Positions 1 to 10,081 of a DNA stretch of 64,000 nt are shown here, piece after piece. Each line of letters begins with the position of its first letter. Within the stretch, counting starts at the first letter, position 1. This DNA is from Caballeronia temeraria (GTDB taxonomy: Bacteria > Pseudomonadota > Gammaproteobacteria > Burkholderiales > Burkholderiaceae), in assembly GCF_001544795.2 (NCBI RefSeq), contig NZ_FCOI02000009.1:171371-235370 (forward strand), given 5' to 3'. A model generated the notes under the pieces. It saw nothing but the letters and a program-made list of their open reading frames with translations, was not told where the DNA came from and ran no database searches. The translations under genes were made by a program, and so were the position numbers.

Positions 1-49
1 CCTTGCGGCGCTGGGTCATGCGCAGATGCGATTCGGTATCGGTTTTCAC
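1..49 (-). CDS. cobO: cob(I)yrinic acid a,c-diamide adenosyltransferase, N-terminal fragment (probable)
   Basis: Only the first 16 codons are in the window, read leftward from a GTG at 49-47. The visible start, VKTDTESHLRMTQRRK, is the hydrophilic, charged lead-in that I associate with CobO/BtuR-type corrinoid adenosyltransferases of Burkholderiaceae. The P-loop that would confirm this lies outside. The identification rests mainly on context: the gene is upstream of cobE and the rest of the B12 cluster. The enzyme would attach the adenosyl group to the corrin cobalt. The coding start is well supported; the family call is an inference. Confidence 0.5.
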   Translation of the reverse strand, partial: MKTDTESHLRMTQRRK

Positions 50-161
50 GGGATCTCCAGAGAAAGACGGCCGTATCGTACAACAGGCGGCGGCTTAATT
101 CTGCGCTAACAGACGGTGTGCATCATGCAATCACACGATCACCGACTTCAGGAGCAAGGAA

Positions 162-377
162 ATGGACGCGCTCTACTTATATCTGGAACTCGTAGCGCTT
201 ATCGTGCTCGTCTGGCTGTGCCGCGACAAGTTCAAGCCGGTCGTGGCCAAGCCGATCGCCGAGAAGGCGCGCCCGCATCCGGCGACGAGACCGGTCTTCA
301 TGTTCCATCCGCGCGGGGCGCATGCATCATTGCGATCGCGACGGTTACGCCACAATCGATCGTCTTTGGCACGATGA
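162..377 (+). CDS. small putative single-pass membrane protein
   Basis: A 71-residue frame with a strong ribosome-binding site (aggagcaagga) seven bases before the ATG. Residues about 3-20 (LYLYLELVALIVLVWLC) form one hydrophobic segment, followed by a basic, proline-rich tail. Its last 80 bases run antisense to the 3' end of cobE, which is unusual. I do not recognise a family. It may be a small inner-membrane peptide between cobO and cobE, or a chance frame; the Shine-Dalgarno sequence and the transmembrane segment argue for real. Confidence 0.4.
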   Translation: MDALYLYLELVALIVLVWLCRDKFKPVVAKPIAEKARPHPATRPVFMFHPRGAHASLRSRRLRHNRSSLAR

Positions 378-735
378 GCGTTTGCGCGTTGCCCGCGAGC
401 AGCGCGCAAGGCTCGCAAGCGCTGTCGACGTTCACATGCTTCACCGCATGTTGCGATATCGCCGTGCGCGGCGCTTGCGCGATTTCATCGGCGCTATAGA
501 AACGCAGCGGCAGACCATGACACTCGCAAAACGCGAGCAAACCCGCTTCGGCGCGCTTGACGTCGATGCTCGCGATGACCGCGATATCGCGCCACTCAAG
601 CGCGCCCAGTGCGCCGCGCACGGCCTGTTCGATCGCCTCGGCGCGCGTGCCGCGTCTGCAGCCGATACCCACGGCGAGGCGCATGACAGCGGGCTGATTC
701 ATGTGATCGATGACGGATTCCATGCGGACCGACAT
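298..735 (-). CDS. cobE: cobalamin biosynthesis protein CobE
   Basis: This 145-residue protein matches the small CobE/CbiG C-terminal domain family. It has an early glycine-rich signature (MRLAVGIGCRRG), a central stretch with IASIDVKRAEAGL, and SAVKHVNV-like and CGVTVAIA segments near the end. CobE is an accessory protein of the aerobic B12 route. Its exact activity is not settled, and the homologous CbiG domain opens the precorrin lactone ring in the anaerobic route. The ATG at 735 is preferred because AAAGGTGG precedes it; a GTG at 741 and an ATG further in are alternatives. It is divergent from the cobW riboswitch leader. A second CbiG-like region is fused to CobJ downstream. Confidence 0.85.
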   Translation of the reverse strand: MSVRMESVIDHMNQPAVMRLAVGIGCRRGTRAEAIEQAVRGALGALEWRDIAVIASIDVKRAEAGLLAFCECHGLPLRFYSADEIAQAPRTAISQHAVKHVNVDSACEPCALLAGNAQTLIVPKTIDCGVTVAIAMMHAPRADGT

Positions 736-784
736 TACCACCTTTCTTGACGCTCGCGCCCGCCGGGCCTAGACTTTCACGCAG

Positions 785-1030
785 TTTTGGTGCTCGCGCG
801 CGGATTCTCTCGCGCGCAGTTAAACGGGAAGCAGGGCGCGTTCCGTTCGATTCGTCGAACGCACGTCAACCTGCGCTGCCCCCGCAACGGTAAGCGATGC
901 CCCGCGCGCGACGTTTTCATCGCGCTCCGGGAAGCCGGCTTCGAGGCCACTGCGCGTGAGAAACGCGCGGGAAGGCGAAGCGGCGTCGTCGTCAGCCCGG
1001 ATACCGGCCAGACTTTCAGAGGGGATCGCG
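785..1030 (+). promoter_or_regulatory. cobalamin riboswitch upstream of cobW
   Basis: The leader carries the conserved cobalamin-aptamer blocks in order. They are a TTAAACGGGAA-type element near 830, the core GCCCCCGCAACGGTAAG near 876-895, and the B12 box AGCCCGGATACCGGCC at 994-1009. About 140 bases separate the box from the cobW start, which leaves room for an expression platform. Binding of adenosylcobalamin is expected to lower expression of the cobW-cobN-chlI-chlD operon. The boundaries are approximate. Confidence 0.9.
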
Positions 1031-1148
1031 CTCGCGGGGATGCGACGCGGCCCATGATCCATCGAAGCGTGCGTTTCCCTGCTCATCCAGCCGCGTTGCC
1101 AGGCATCGCGCGACATGAAGCGCATGCACCTGAAGCCACGGAGCTACG

Positions 1149-2234
1149 ATGCAAACCCGCAAGATTCCCGTCACGGTCGTGACCGGCTTTCTCGGCAGCG
1201 GCAAGACCACACTGATGCGGCATATCCTGTCGAACGCGCAAGGCAAGCGCATCGCGGTGATCGTCAACGAATTCGGCGAGCTCGGCATCGACGGGGAAAT
1301 TTTGAAGGGCTGCGGCATCGGTTGCGACGACGAAGCCGGCTCCAAAGACCGCAATCTGTATGAACTCGCGAACGGGTGCCTGTGCTGCACCGTGCAGGAA
1401 GAGTTCTATCCCGTGATGGAACAGCTCGTCGAGCGGCGCGAGAGCATCGATCACGTGCTGATCGAAACGTCGGGGCTCGCGTTGCCGAAGCCGCTCGTGC
1501 AGGCGTTCAACTGGCCGTCGATCAAGAACGCGTTCACCGTCGATGCCGTCGTGACCGTGGTCGATGGTCCCGCCGCCGCGAGCGGTCAGTTCGCGGCGAA
1601 TCCCGTCGCCGTCGATGCGCAACGCAAGGCCGATCCGAGTCTCGATCACGAATCGCCGCTGCATGAGTTGTTCGAGGATCAGTTGTCTTCGGCGGATCTC
1701 GTCATCGTCAACAAGACCGATCTGATGGATGATGCAGCGATGCAAAAGGTCGAAGCGCTCGTGCGGCCGGAGATTCCGCCCGAAGTGAAGATCGTGCCCG
1801 CGCAAATGGGCAAGCTCGATGTGCATACGCTGCTCGGCCTCGAATCGGCATCGGAAGAGACGATTCATTTGCGGCACGATCATCACGGCTCGACGGACGA
1901 CGAAGGTCACGCCGACCATCATCACGACGAATTCGATTCGGTGGTTGTGCATGGCAGCGTCGAATCGCGCGAGCAGGCGTTGGCCGCGCTGCATGCGCTC
2001 GTCGAGCAGCACACGATCTATCGCGTGAAGGGTTTCGCGGCGTTGCCCGGCGCGGCGATGCGGCTCGTCGTGCAGGGCGTCGGGCGACGTTTCGACAGTT
2101 ACTTCGATCGTCGCTGGCAGGCCGATGAAGCAACCACGCAAAGCCGCTTCGTGCTGATCGGCGAAGACCTCGAACGCGATGCGTTGCAGCGCGCGTTCGA
2201 CGCCGCGCTCGCAAACGCACCCGTGCAGGCCTGA
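1149..2234 (+). CDS. cobW: CobW, G3E-family GTPase/cobalt metallochaperone
   Basis: This 361-residue G3E GTPase has Walker A GFLGSGKTT at residues 12-20, the metal-binding GCLCC motif near 76, a switch-like IETSGLA, and the guanine-specificity motif NKTD near 187. A histidine-rich linker (HDHHGSTDDEGHADHHHDE) sits before the C-terminal CobW domain. Proteins of this family use GTP to load metal; CobW is implicated in delivering cobalt to the CobN chelatase. It is the first gene after the riboswitch. GGAG lies about seven bases before the ATG, and cobN begins four bases after its stop. Confidence 0.95.
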   Translation: MQTRKIPVTVVTGFLGSGKTTLMRHILSNAQGKRIAVIVNEFGELGIDGEILKGCGIGCDDEAGSKDRNLYELANGCLCCTVQEEFYPVMEQLVERRESIDHVLIETSGLALPKPLVQAFNWPSIKNAFTVDAVVTVVDGPAAASGQFAANPVAVDAQRKADPSLDHESPLHELFEDQLSSADLVIVNKTDLMDDAAMQKVEALVRPEIPPEVKIVPAQMGKLDVHTLLGLESASEETIHLRHDHHGSTDDEGHADHHHDEFDSVVVHGSVESREQALAALHALVEQHTIYRVKGFAALPGAAMRLVVQGVGRRFDSYFDRRWQADEATTQSRFVLIGEDLERDALQRAFDAALANAPVQA

Positions 2235-2238
2235 CGCG

Positions 2239-5200
2239 ATGCATCTGCTCCGCACGACACCGGGCGGCTTCGTCGACGACACGCAAGGCGTCATGCGCAT
2301 CGATCAGACGAGCGCGCCGATCGTCGTGCTCAGTTCCGCGGATACGACGCTCGCCTTGCTCGCAAGCGTTTTTCCGCGCCTCGAAGCCGGTTTTCCCGAC
2401 GTGCGGCTCGCGAATCAATCATTTCTGCGCCAGCCCGCATCGGTCGATTTCTATATCGACGATGTACTGCGTCACGCGAAGGTCGTGATCGTCGATCATC
2501 TCGGCGGCGAATCGTATTGGCCTTATGGCATCGAGCGGCTCGTCGCGCTCGCGAAAGAGCGCAAGCAGATGCTCGCGATGTTTTCGGGCGATCTGACCGA
2601 AGACCCGACTCTCATCGGCAAGAGCACGGCGGATGCGCAATTTTGCCGCGAACTGTCGCGTTATCTGCGCGAAGGCGGCGCGCGCAATGCGGAAGAGTTT
2701 CTGCGCATGATCGCGCATCGCGCGTTTGGTTTCGGGCGCGAGCCGCAGCCGCCTAGCCCGCTGCCTGCCGTTGCGATCTATCATCCCGAGCGCGATATCG
2801 CGGTCATCGAAGACTGGCAGGCGCGCTGGACCGAAGGCGCGCCCGTCGCCGCGATTTTGTTTTATCGTGCGCATTTGCAGTCGGGCAACACGGCCGTCTT
2901 CGATGCCCTCATCGAAGCGCTCGAAAAAGAAGGCCTGAATCCGCTGCCGATCGCGATTTCGTCGCTCAAGGAGAGCGTGAGCCGCGAAGTGGTCGAGCGT
3001 CTATGTGCGGAGCATCGTGCATCCCTGGTATTGAATACGACGGCGTTTGCGGCGAGCGTCATCGGTGAGGATGACGAAGTATTCGAAGTCGCGAGCGATG
3101 CGCCCGTGCTGCAAGTCATTCTGAGCGGCGGCAATCGCGACGACTGGCAGAAGGACGATCAAGGCTTGAATTCGCGCGACGTCGCAATGCACGTTGCGCT
3201 GCCCGAAGTCGATGGACGCATCATCACGCGCGCCGTGAGCTTCAAGGGACTCGCGTATTACTGCAAGCATACGCAAGTGGACGTCGTGCGCTATCAGGCC
3301 GATACGGAGCGCGTGCGTTTCGTTGCGGAACTGAGCCGGCGATGGTGCGCGCTGCGTCATACGTCGAACGCGCAGAAGCGCATCGCGCTCGTGCTCGCGA
3401 ACTATCCGGCGAGCGAAGGACGCATCGGCAATGGCGTGGGACTCGACACGCCCGCATCCACGATCAACATTCTGTCGATGCTGGCGCGCGAAGGCTATCG
3501 CGTCGGCGACATTCCGGCGAACGGTGACGCGCTCATCGCCGCGCTGACCGAAGGCGTGACCAACGATCCCGTCGTGCGCGACTTGCGTCCCGCGCTGCAG
3601 AGTCTGTCGCTCGATGACTATCTCGACGCATATCGCACGCTGCCCGCCGATGCGCGCGCCGCGCTGGAAAAGACCTGGGGCGCGCCGGAAGACGATCCGA
3701 CCGTCAGGCGTGGACGCTTCATGATCGCGGGCTATCGTTGCGGCGAAGTCTTCGTCGGCATTCAGCCTTCGCGTTCGCGCGAGCGTAACGATTACGCGAG
3801 CTATCACGATGCCGAGCTCGTCCCGCCGCATTCGTATCTCGCGTTTTATTTCTGGCTGCGCGTGCGCTTTCAGGCGGATGCGCTCGTGCATGTCGGCAAG
3901 CACGGCAATCTCGAATGGCTGCCGGGCAAGAGCGTCGCGTTGTCCGCGTCTTGCTGGCCGGATGCGATTCTTGGGCCGATGCCGCATCTCTATCCGTTCA
4001 TCGTGAACGATCCGGGCGAAGGCAGTCAGGCGAAGCGCCGCGCGCAGGCCGTAATCATCGATCATCTGATGCCGCCGCTCACGCGTGCCGAAAACTACGG
4101 GCCGTTGCAGGATCTCGAACGCCAGGTTGACGAGTACTACGAAGCATTGATGGTCGATGTACGCCGCGCGAAGCTGCTGCGCAAGTCGATACTCGCGAAT
4201 ATCGTCGAGAACCGGCTGCACGAGGAACTCGGGCTCGATGCGCCACGCGACACCGTGGGCGAAGACGCATTGCTCACGCGCGCCGATGCCTATCTCTGCG
4301 AGCTGAAGGAAGCGCAGATTCGCGACGGCCTGCACGTCTTCGGCGTCTCGCCACAAGGCGTGCAGCGGCGCGACACGCTGCTCGCGCTGGGCCGCTTTCC
4401 GATCGGCGACGGGCAGGGCGCGAACGCGAGCCTCATCACGGCGATCGCGCGCGATCTGCAATTGCCCGATGCCTTCGATCCGCTCGATGCCGACTGGGCC
4501 GCGCCGTGGAGCGGGCCGCGTCCGCAAGCGCTCGTCGATGTGATCGATGCGCCTTGGCGTCATCAGGGCGATACGCGCGAGCGTCTCGAATCGTTAGCAA
4601 TGCAACTCCTGTCCGGCGATGAAACCGCAGCGCCCGGCCCGCATGCATCGCTCGTGCTCGAACGCTTGCGTGGCGATGTGCTCGCACGGCTCGACGCATG
4701 CGGTCCGCAAGAACTGACGCAACTAAAGCGCGGTCTCGAAGGACGTTTCGTGCCGCCCGGTCCGAGCGGATCGCCTTCGCGCGGCAGGCCCGATGTGCTG
4801 CCCACGGGCCGCAACTTCTATTCGGTCGATACGCGCGCGTTGCCGACGCAGGCCGCCTGGTCGCTCGGCGTGAAGTCGGCGAATGCATTGGTCGAGCGCC
4901 ATGTGCAGGATCACGGCGACTTTCCGCGCGCGATCGGCTTGTCGGTCTGGGGCACGGCGACAATGCGCACCGGCGGCGACGACATCGCGCAGGCATTCGC
5001 GTTGATCGGCGTGCGGCCGAAGTGGGCGGCGGGCAGTCATCGCGTGACCGACTTCGAGATACTGCCGATCTCCATCTTCAATCGGCCGCGCATCGACGTG
5101 ACGTTGCGTGTGTCGGGCTTCTTCCGCGATGCTTTCGCGAACCTCATTCATCTCTTCGATGCAGCGGTTCAGGCCGTAGCCGAACTCGATGACGAACCCG

Positions 5201-6018
5201 CCGACGTCAATCCGATTCGCGCACGCATCCAGCGTGAACGCGACGAGCTGATCGCACGCGGCATCGACGTGAAGGAAGCGCGGCGCCGCGCGGGCTGGCG
5301 CGTGTTCAGCACGAAACCGGGCGCATACGGCGCGGGTCTGCAGGAACTCATCGACGCGAAGCAATGGCAGACCGATGCGGATCTTTCCGCCGCGTATCAA
5401 AGCACGGGCGGCTACGCGTATTCGCAATCGGGCGATGGCGTCGAGGCACACGCGAGCTTCGGCATGCGGCTCTCGACGCTCGATGTCGTGCTGCAGAATC
5501 AGGACAATCGCGAACACGATCTGCTCGATTCGAACGACTATCACCAGTTTCAGGGCGGCATGGTGGCGGCCGTGCGTTATCTCTCGGGCCTTCAGCCGCA
5601 GACGTATAACGCGGATCACAGCAATCCGGCCGCGCCGCGCGTGCGCACGCTGAACGAAGAGATCGCGCGCGTGGTGCGTTCGCGCGTGGTCAATCCGAAG
5701 TGGATCGATGGCGTGAAGCGTCACGGTTACAAGGGCGCGTCCGAGCTTGCGGCAACCGTCGATTATCTGTTCGGCTATGACGCCACCGCGCGCGTCGTGT
5801 CGGATCATCAATATGCGCTCGTGACCGATGCGTATGTGAACGACGCCGACACGCGCGACTTCATCACGCAACACAATCCGCACGCGCTGCAATCGATCTG
5901 CGAGCGTCTGCTCGAAGCGATGCAGCGTGGTCTGTGGCAGCAACCCGCTGGCTATCGCGAGCAGGTCGAACGACATTTGCTCGATATCGAACAGCGTATC
6001 GAAGGCCGACAGTCTTGA
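2239..6018 (+). CDS. cobN: cobaltochelatase subunit CobN
   Basis: This 1259-residue protein is the large CobN/BchH-type chelatase subunit that inserts cobalt into hydrogenobyrinic acid a,c-diamide. Family signatures include YWPYGIERL, ANYPASEGRIGNGVGLDTPAS, HVGKHGNLEWLPGKS and the C-terminal YLFGYDATARV region. The length is normal for CobN (about 1250-1300). The ATG at 2239, four bases after the cobW stop, is preferred over a start inside cobW. The two ATPase-type partners are encoded directly downstream and look like ChlI/ChlD, not CobS/CobT. Confidence 0.95.
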   Translation: MHLLRTTPGGFVDDTQGVMRIDQTSAPIVVLSSADTTLALLASVFPRLEAGFPDVRLANQSFLRQPASVDFYIDDVLRHAKVVIVDHLGGESYWPYGIERLVALAKERKQMLAMFSGDLTEDPTLIGKSTADAQFCRELSRYLREGGARNAEEFLRMIAHRAFGFGREPQPPSPLPAVAIYHPERDIAVIEDWQARWTEGAPVAAILFYRAHLQSGNTAVFDALIEALEKEGLNPLPIAISSLKESVSREVVERLCAEHRASLVLNTTAFAASVIGEDDEVFEVASDAPVLQVILSGGNRDDWQKDDQGLNSRDVAMHVALPEVDGRIITRAVSFKGLAYYCKHTQVDVVRYQADTERVRFVAELSRRWCALRHTSNAQKRIALVLANYPASEGRIGNGVGLDTPASTINILSMLAREGYRVGDIPANGDALIAALTEGVTNDPVVRDLRPALQSLSLDDYLDAYRTLPADARAALEKTWGAPEDDPTVRRGRFMIAGYRCGEVFVGIQPSRSRERNDYASYHDAELVPPHSYLAFYFWLRVRFQADALVHVGKHGNLEWLPGKSVALSASCWPDAILGPMPHLYPFIVNDPGEGSQAKRRAQAVIIDHLMPPLTRAENYGPLQDLERQVDEYYEALMVDVRRAKLLRKSILANIVENRLHEELGLDAPRDTVGEDALLTRADAYLCELKEAQIRDGLHVFGVSPQGVQRRDTLLALGRFPIGDGQGANASLITAIARDLQLPDAFDPLDADWAAPWSGPRPQALVDVIDAPWRHQGDTRERLESLAMQLLSGDETAAPGPHASLVLERLRGDVLARLDACGPQELTQLKRGLEGRFVPPGPSGSPSRGRPDVLPTGRNFYSVDTRALPTQAAWSLGVKSANALVERHVQDHGDFPRAIGLSVWGTATMRTGGDDIAQAFALIGVRPKWAAGSHRVTDFEILPISIFNRPRIDVTLRVSGFFRDAFANLIHLFDAAVQAVAELDDEPADVNPIRARIQRERDELIARGIDVKEARRRAGWRVFSTKPGAYGAGLQELIDAKQWQTDADLSAAYQSTGGYAYSQSGDGVEAHASFGMRLSTLDVVLQNQDNREHDLLDSNDYHQFQGGMVAAVRYLSGLQPQTYNADHSNPAAPRVRTLNEEIARVVRSRVVNPKWIDGVKRHGYKGASELAATVDYLFGYDATARVVSDHQYALVTDAYVNDADTRDFITQHNPHALQSICERLLEAMQRGLWQQPAGYREQVERHLLDIEQRIEGRQS

Positions 6019-6026
6019 ACGAATCC

Positions 6027-7022
6027 ATGTCATCTCCGGTATTTCCCTTCGCGGCGCTCGTCGCGCAAAAGCCCTTGCAACAAGCGCTTTTGCTCGCGGC
6101 AGTCGATCCTTCGATCGGCGGCGTGCTCGTGAGCGGGCCGCGCGGCACGGCGAAATCCACCGCGGCGCGCGCGCTCGCGGAACTGCTGCCCGAAGGGAAG
6201 CTCGTGACCTTGCCGCTTGGCGCGAGCGAGGAACAATTGATCGGCACGCTCGACATTCAAAGCGCATTGCGCGACGGCGGCGTGAAGTTTTCGCCGGGTC
6301 TGCTCGCGAAGGCGCATCTGGGCGTGCTGTATGTCGATGAAGTGAATCTTCTGCCGAATCCGCTCGTCGATCAGTTGCTCGATGTCGCGGCGAGCGGCGT
6401 GAACATTGTCGAGCGCGATGGCATTTCGCATCGGCATGATGCGCGCTTCGTGCTGATCGGCACGATGAATCCGGAAGAGGGCGAGTTGCGTCCGCAATTG
6501 CTCGATCGCTTCGGCCTGATGGTCGAGATGAGCAATTGCTTCGATGCCGACGTTCGGCAACGCATCGTCAAATCGCGCCTTGCATTCGATACCGACCCCG
6601 ATGCATTTCGCGCGCGGCATCGAGATGAACAGACATCACTCGGCGAGCGCATTCATGCGGCACGCGCGGCGCTTTCGTCATTCGATTTCGACGATGCGGT
6701 CCATTCGCGCGTGAGTGAGCTTTGCATCGACGCGCACGTGGATGGCCTGCGCGCGGATATCGTGATGTTGCGCGCGGCGCGTGCGTTGGCGGCACTCGAA
6801 GGCGCATCGAGCGTGACCGTTGCGCATGTGGAGCGCGTCGCGGATGCGGTGCTGAAGCATCGTCGACGAGAGACCGATGCGCCTTCGCGTGAACCGGCAG
6901 GCCGCGAGTCCACATCGTCCGATGTTGGCTCGGCGCAATCCGATTGGGGCTACATGCCGCCAGAGCCAACGGGCACCGCGAAGGTCAAGCAAGTGAGGCC
7001 GCTCGCCGCAAAAAAAGCCTGA
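6027..7022 (+). CDS. magnesium-chelatase ChlI/BchI-like AAA+ ATPase, probable CobN partner
   Basis: A 331-residue AAA+ ATPase with Walker A GPRGTAKST near residue 36, Walker B LYVDEVNLL near 100, sensor-1 region GTMNPEEGELRPQLLDRFGL and a C-terminal lid. It resembles the I subunit of magnesium chelatase and most likely supplies the ATP-driven motor for CobN in place of CobS. The ATG at 6027 follows the cobN stop by eight bases; a TTG at 6015 that overlaps that stop is an alternative. The protein tail (after about residue 295) is low-complexity and charged. Confidence 0.9.
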   Translation: MSSPVFPFAALVAQKPLQQALLLAAVDPSIGGVLVSGPRGTAKSTAARALAELLPEGKLVTLPLGASEEQLIGTLDIQSALRDGGVKFSPGLLAKAHLGVLYVDEVNLLPNPLVDQLLDVAASGVNIVERDGISHRHDARFVLIGTMNPEEGELRPQLLDRFGLMVEMSNCFDADVRQRIVKSRLAFDTDPDAFRARHRDEQTSLGERIHAARAALSSFDFDDAVHSRVSELCIDAHVDGLRADIVMLRAARALAALEGASSVTVAHVERVADAVLKHRRRETDAPSREPAGRESTSSDVGSAQSDWGYMPPEPTGTAKVKQVRPLAAKKA

Positions 7023-7699
7023 ACCATCGAAGGCTCGACGCGGATGCCTTCGACGCGGGGCATCGCCTTCGATGGAAACAAGCGCAGACAAAAGGCCGCT
7101 ACGCGACGCGCGAAGGCGAGCGAAGTGGATCGATCGACTGGATGGCGACGTTGCGCGCGAAACGTGCCGCGCGTCTCGATGCGCAACATCTCCGATACCG
7201 TCGCACGCGAAGCGACGGTGCGGTGCTGCATTGCTTCGTCCTCGATTGTTCCGGTTCGATGCTCGCGGGTGAACGGCTTGCGCGCGCGAAGGGAATGCTC
7301 GTCGCGTTGTTCGATCGCGCGTATCGCGAACGGGCGGAAATCGCGCTCGTGTGTTTCGGCGGCGGACGCGCGGATGTGCGTCGTCAGCCGGGCGCGGCGC
7401 ACTGGTTCAATGAACGCTGGGTGACGCCGATCGGCGGCGGTGGCGGCACGCCGCTCGCGCTCGGGCTGGCCAGCGCGTCGACCGTGCTCGAACGAGCGGC
7501 GCGGCGCAGGCCCTCACAGCGACGTTGTTTGTGGTTGCTGACCGATGGTCGAACGAACGAGCAACCGCATGCGCCGCGCGCGGCGGATGAGATCGTCGTC
7601 GTGGATTTCGACGAAGGCGCGATTCGGGCTGGACGCGGCGAAACACTGGCGCGCGAATGGAACGCGCAATATTTCACCGCCGACGCGCTGACGAGCTAA
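6944..7699 (+). CDS. VWA-domain protein (ChlD/CobT-like), probable third cobaltochelatase subunit
   Basis: The C-terminal two thirds is a von Willebrand factor A domain with a clear MIDAS: DCSGSM, then a threonine-containing GGGGTPLA segment, then LLTDGRTN. This matches the C-terminal half of ChlD/BchD and CobT. The start is unclear. The frame opens 78 bases inside the upstream ATPase gene (TTG at 6944), and a CTG at 7019 would overlap the upstream stop. Translational coupling to the ATPase is likely. The AAA half of a full ChlD is missing, so it probably works with the separate ATPase as a split ChlI/ChlD pair for CobN. Confidence 0.85.
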   Translation: MGLHAARANGHREGQASEAARRKKSLNHRRLDADAFDAGHRLRWKQAQTKGRYATREGERSGSIDWMATLRAKRAARLDAQHLRYRRTRSDGAVLHCFVLDCSGSMLAGERLARAKGMLVALFDRAYRERAEIALVCFGGGRADVRRQPGAAHWFNERWVTPIGGGGGTPLALGLASASTVLERAARRRPSQRRCLWLLTDGRTNEQPHAPRAADEIVVVDFDEGAIRAGRGETLAREWNAQYFTADALTS

Positions 7700-7709
7700 A
7701 ACGCGCGGC

Positions 7710-9365
7710 CTATTCGTACCATCGCGGCGTATAAACCCACTCTCCGACGACACGCGTCGTCGACGATCCGACGATCACCATCGTGCGCATATCGACGAGT
7801 TCGCTTTTCAACTCGCCTAGCGTGACGACGCGCAACGCTTCCGCCGGTCTCCCGATATCTCTTCCGAGCACGACGGGCGTTTGCGCACCCCGATACTGTC
7901 TGACGATCTCGATAGCGCGATCGAACTGCCACGGACGCGCCTTCGACAACGGGTTATAGAACGCCATCGCGAGATCGGCCTCGCCCGCATGCGCGATGCG
8001 TTTCTCGATCACGCTCCACGGCTTCAGGTTATCCGACAACGACAGCACGCAGAAGTCATGTCCCAGCGGCGCGCCCGCGCGCGCGGCCGTCGCGAGCGAT
8101 GCCGACACGCCCGGCACGATCGCCAGCTTCACCGCGTTCCATTCGGGATGTGCGGCGTGTCCTTCGTCGAGTGCTTCGAGCACGGCAGCGGCCATCGCGA
8201 ACACGCCCGGATCGCCCGACGACACCACGACCACGCGGCGTCCTGCGCTCGCCAGTTCGAACGCGTGGCGCGCGCGCTGCAGTTCTTCGCGATTGTCCGT
8301 CATGTGCACGCGCTGTTCGTCGCGGAACGGGCCGGCCATACGCACATAGGTTTCGTAGCCGAGCACGTCTTGCGCGTCGTTTAACGCGTTTCTGGCCGCG
8401 GGCGTCATCAGTTCCGCGCTGCCGGGGCCGAGTCCGATCACCGTCAGCGTGCCGCGCGCACGGCCGATCGACTGCGCTTCGATCGGCGCATCGCTTACAT
8501 GCAAAGCGATACCTTCTTTCGCATCGATGACGTCGAACGGCGCGGCATCGCAGAAGCGTAGCGGCACATGCAATGCGCGCGCCGCATCGTGGAGCGATTT
8601 CGACGTCATGTGACGCGCAGGCGCTGTCAATGCCGCAAGCGCGAGCGGCGCGAGGCCGCGTTCGCGTAACGCGGCACGTACGCGCTCGGCGATGTCATCG
8701 TCGCGCGAAATGTCTTCGATCCACGCAAGCACGCAACGCGGATGAATCACGAGGCTGTGTTCATCGTGCGTGGCGAGCGGCGTGATGCGCACGGCAAGAC
8801 GCGCATCGCCGGCGCGGGGCAGGGCGGCATCGTCGAGCCAGGGCGCGTGACCTTCGATGCGTGTCGTCGCTCCCGCCAGCAAGTCGGACACGAAGCGCTT
8901 GCCTTGCTCGATATCCGAAAGCGCATAACCTTCGGGCGGCGCAAGCAGACATTGGCCGAAGCGCAATTCGCCGCTCGTCGTGATCGCGGGCGCGACTTGC
9001 AACGCCGCGCCGATCTCGCGCGCCAGCACGTTCACGCCGCTCATGCCGCCGAGCAAGGGCACGACCGCGCTGCCATCCTGCGCGACGGCGAGCACCGGCG
9101 GCTCGCTGCCCTTGTCGGCAAGACACGACGCGAGCGCGCGGATTACGATGCCCGCGGAACACAGCGCGACGATCGGCGCACCCGACGCATACAACTCACG
9201 TAGGTGCGCGCCGAAATCCTCATAGGCAATGTCGGCGTTCACGCGGCTCGCGAGTCCATGCACGCGCGAATCCGGAAAGCGCGACTGAATGCGTCGCGCA
9301 GTATCGAGCGCGCTCGCACCGAGCACGACGATCGCCAGCGGCAACGAAGCACTCACGCGCGCCAT
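7710..9365 (-). CDS. cobJ: CbiG-CobJ fusion: precorrin-3B C17-methyltransferase with CbiG-like N-terminus
   Basis: A 551-residue two-domain protein. Residues 1 to about 300 resemble CbiG ([25 protein letters not shown], then a CobE-like segment at about 215-300). Residues about 310-551 are an SAM-dependent tetrapyrrole methylase with [15 protein letters not shown], the [11 protein letters not shown] loop and the family C-terminus. The methylase makes the C17 methylation that drives ring contraction. The N-terminal part may assist lactone opening. It overlaps the end of cobI by 13 bases and ends the leftward cobG-H-I-J operon. Confidence 0.93.
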   Translation of the reverse strand: MARVSASLPLAIVVLGASALDTARRIQSRFPDSRVHGLASRVNADIAYEDFGAHLRELYASGAPIVALCSAGIVIRALASCLADKGSEPPVLAVAQDGSAVVPLLGGMSGVNVLAREIGAALQVAPAITTSGELRFGQCLLAPPEGYALSDIEQGKRFVSDLLAGATTRIEGHAPWLDDAALPRAGDARLAVRITPLATHDEHSLVIHPRCVLAWIEDISRDDDIAERVRAALRERGLAPLALAALTAPARHMTSKSLHDAARALHVPLRFCDAAPFDVIDAKEGIALHVSDAPIEAQSIGRARGTLTVIGLGPGSAELMTPAARNALNDAQDVLGYETYVRMAGPFRDEQRVHMTDNREELQRARHAFELASAGRRVVVVSSGDPGVFAMAAAVLEALDEGHAAHPEWNAVKLAIVPGVSASLATAARAGAPLGHDFCVLSLSDNLKPWSVIEKRIAHAGEADLAMAFYNPLSKARPWQFDRAIEIVRQYRGAQTPVVLGRDIGRPAEALRVVTLGELKSELVDMRTMVIVGSSTTRVVGEWVYTPRWYE

Positions 9366-10081
9366 TTTTTCCCCGGCACGACGAGCAGCGAAAAATACGG
9401 CGACGCCATCGGATCGACTTCATCGAGCGGCACGATGCGCTGATTGGCCATCGTCGCGCGCTCGACATACAGCGCGCGATCATCGAGTCCGAGGTCGCCG
9501 AGCACGCGCCGCACTTTCTCGAAGTTGCGCCCGAGCTTCATGATGACGGCCGCATCGGCCGCTTCGAGCCGACGCTTCAGATCATCTTCCGGCAGCACGC
9601 CCGACAGCACCGACAGACTCTGATTGCGATACACGAGCGGCACACCGAGCACGGCCACGCCGCCGAGCATCGAGCACACGCCCGGCACGACTTGCGCTTC
9701 GAAGCGCGCGGCGAGACGATCGTGGAGATACATGTACGAGCCGTAGAAAAACGGATCGCCCTCGCAGATCACGGCGACATCGCGGCCCGCTTCGAGATGA
9801 CCGGAAATCGTGAGCGCGGCTTCGTCGTAGAACGCGCTGATGATCGTCTCGTAGCAGAGCGGCGGTTCGAGCGCTTCGGTCGTTACCGGATAGACGAGCG
9901 GCAGGCGCGTCTGCGTATCGTCGAGATGCGATTCGATGATGCCGAACGCATTGCCCCTCTTGCCCTTCGCGACGAAATACGCGACCACCGGCGCGGCCTT
10001 CAGCAAACGCAGCGCCTTCACGGTGATCAGCTCGGGATCGCCCGGGCCGACGCCCAGTCCAAAGAGACATCCGCGATTCAT
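9353..10081 (-). CDS. cobI: precorrin-2 C20-methyltransferase
   Basis: A 242-residue SAM-dependent methylase that begins with the family glycine-rich motif [16 protein letters not shown] and carries the [15 protein letters not shown] loop and VVPGVCSM. CobI methylates C20 of precorrin-2 to give precorrin-3A. The ATG at 10081 overlaps the cobH stop as ATGA, so the two are translationally coupled. A longer upstream extension in the same frame is antisense or coding for cobH and is not part of the gene. Confidence 0.95.
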   Translation of the reverse strand: MNRGCLFGLGVGPGDPELITVKALRLLKAAPVVAYFVAKGKRGNAFGIIESHLDDTQTRLPLVYPVTTEALEPPLCYETIISAFYDEAALTISGHLEAGRDVAVICEGDPFFYGSYMYLHDRLAARFEAQVVPGVCSMLGGVAVLGVPLVYRNQSLSVLSGVLPEDDLKRRLEAADAAVIMKLGRNFEKVRRVLGDLGLDDRALYVERATMANQRIVPLDEVDPMASPYFSLLVVPGKKWRA

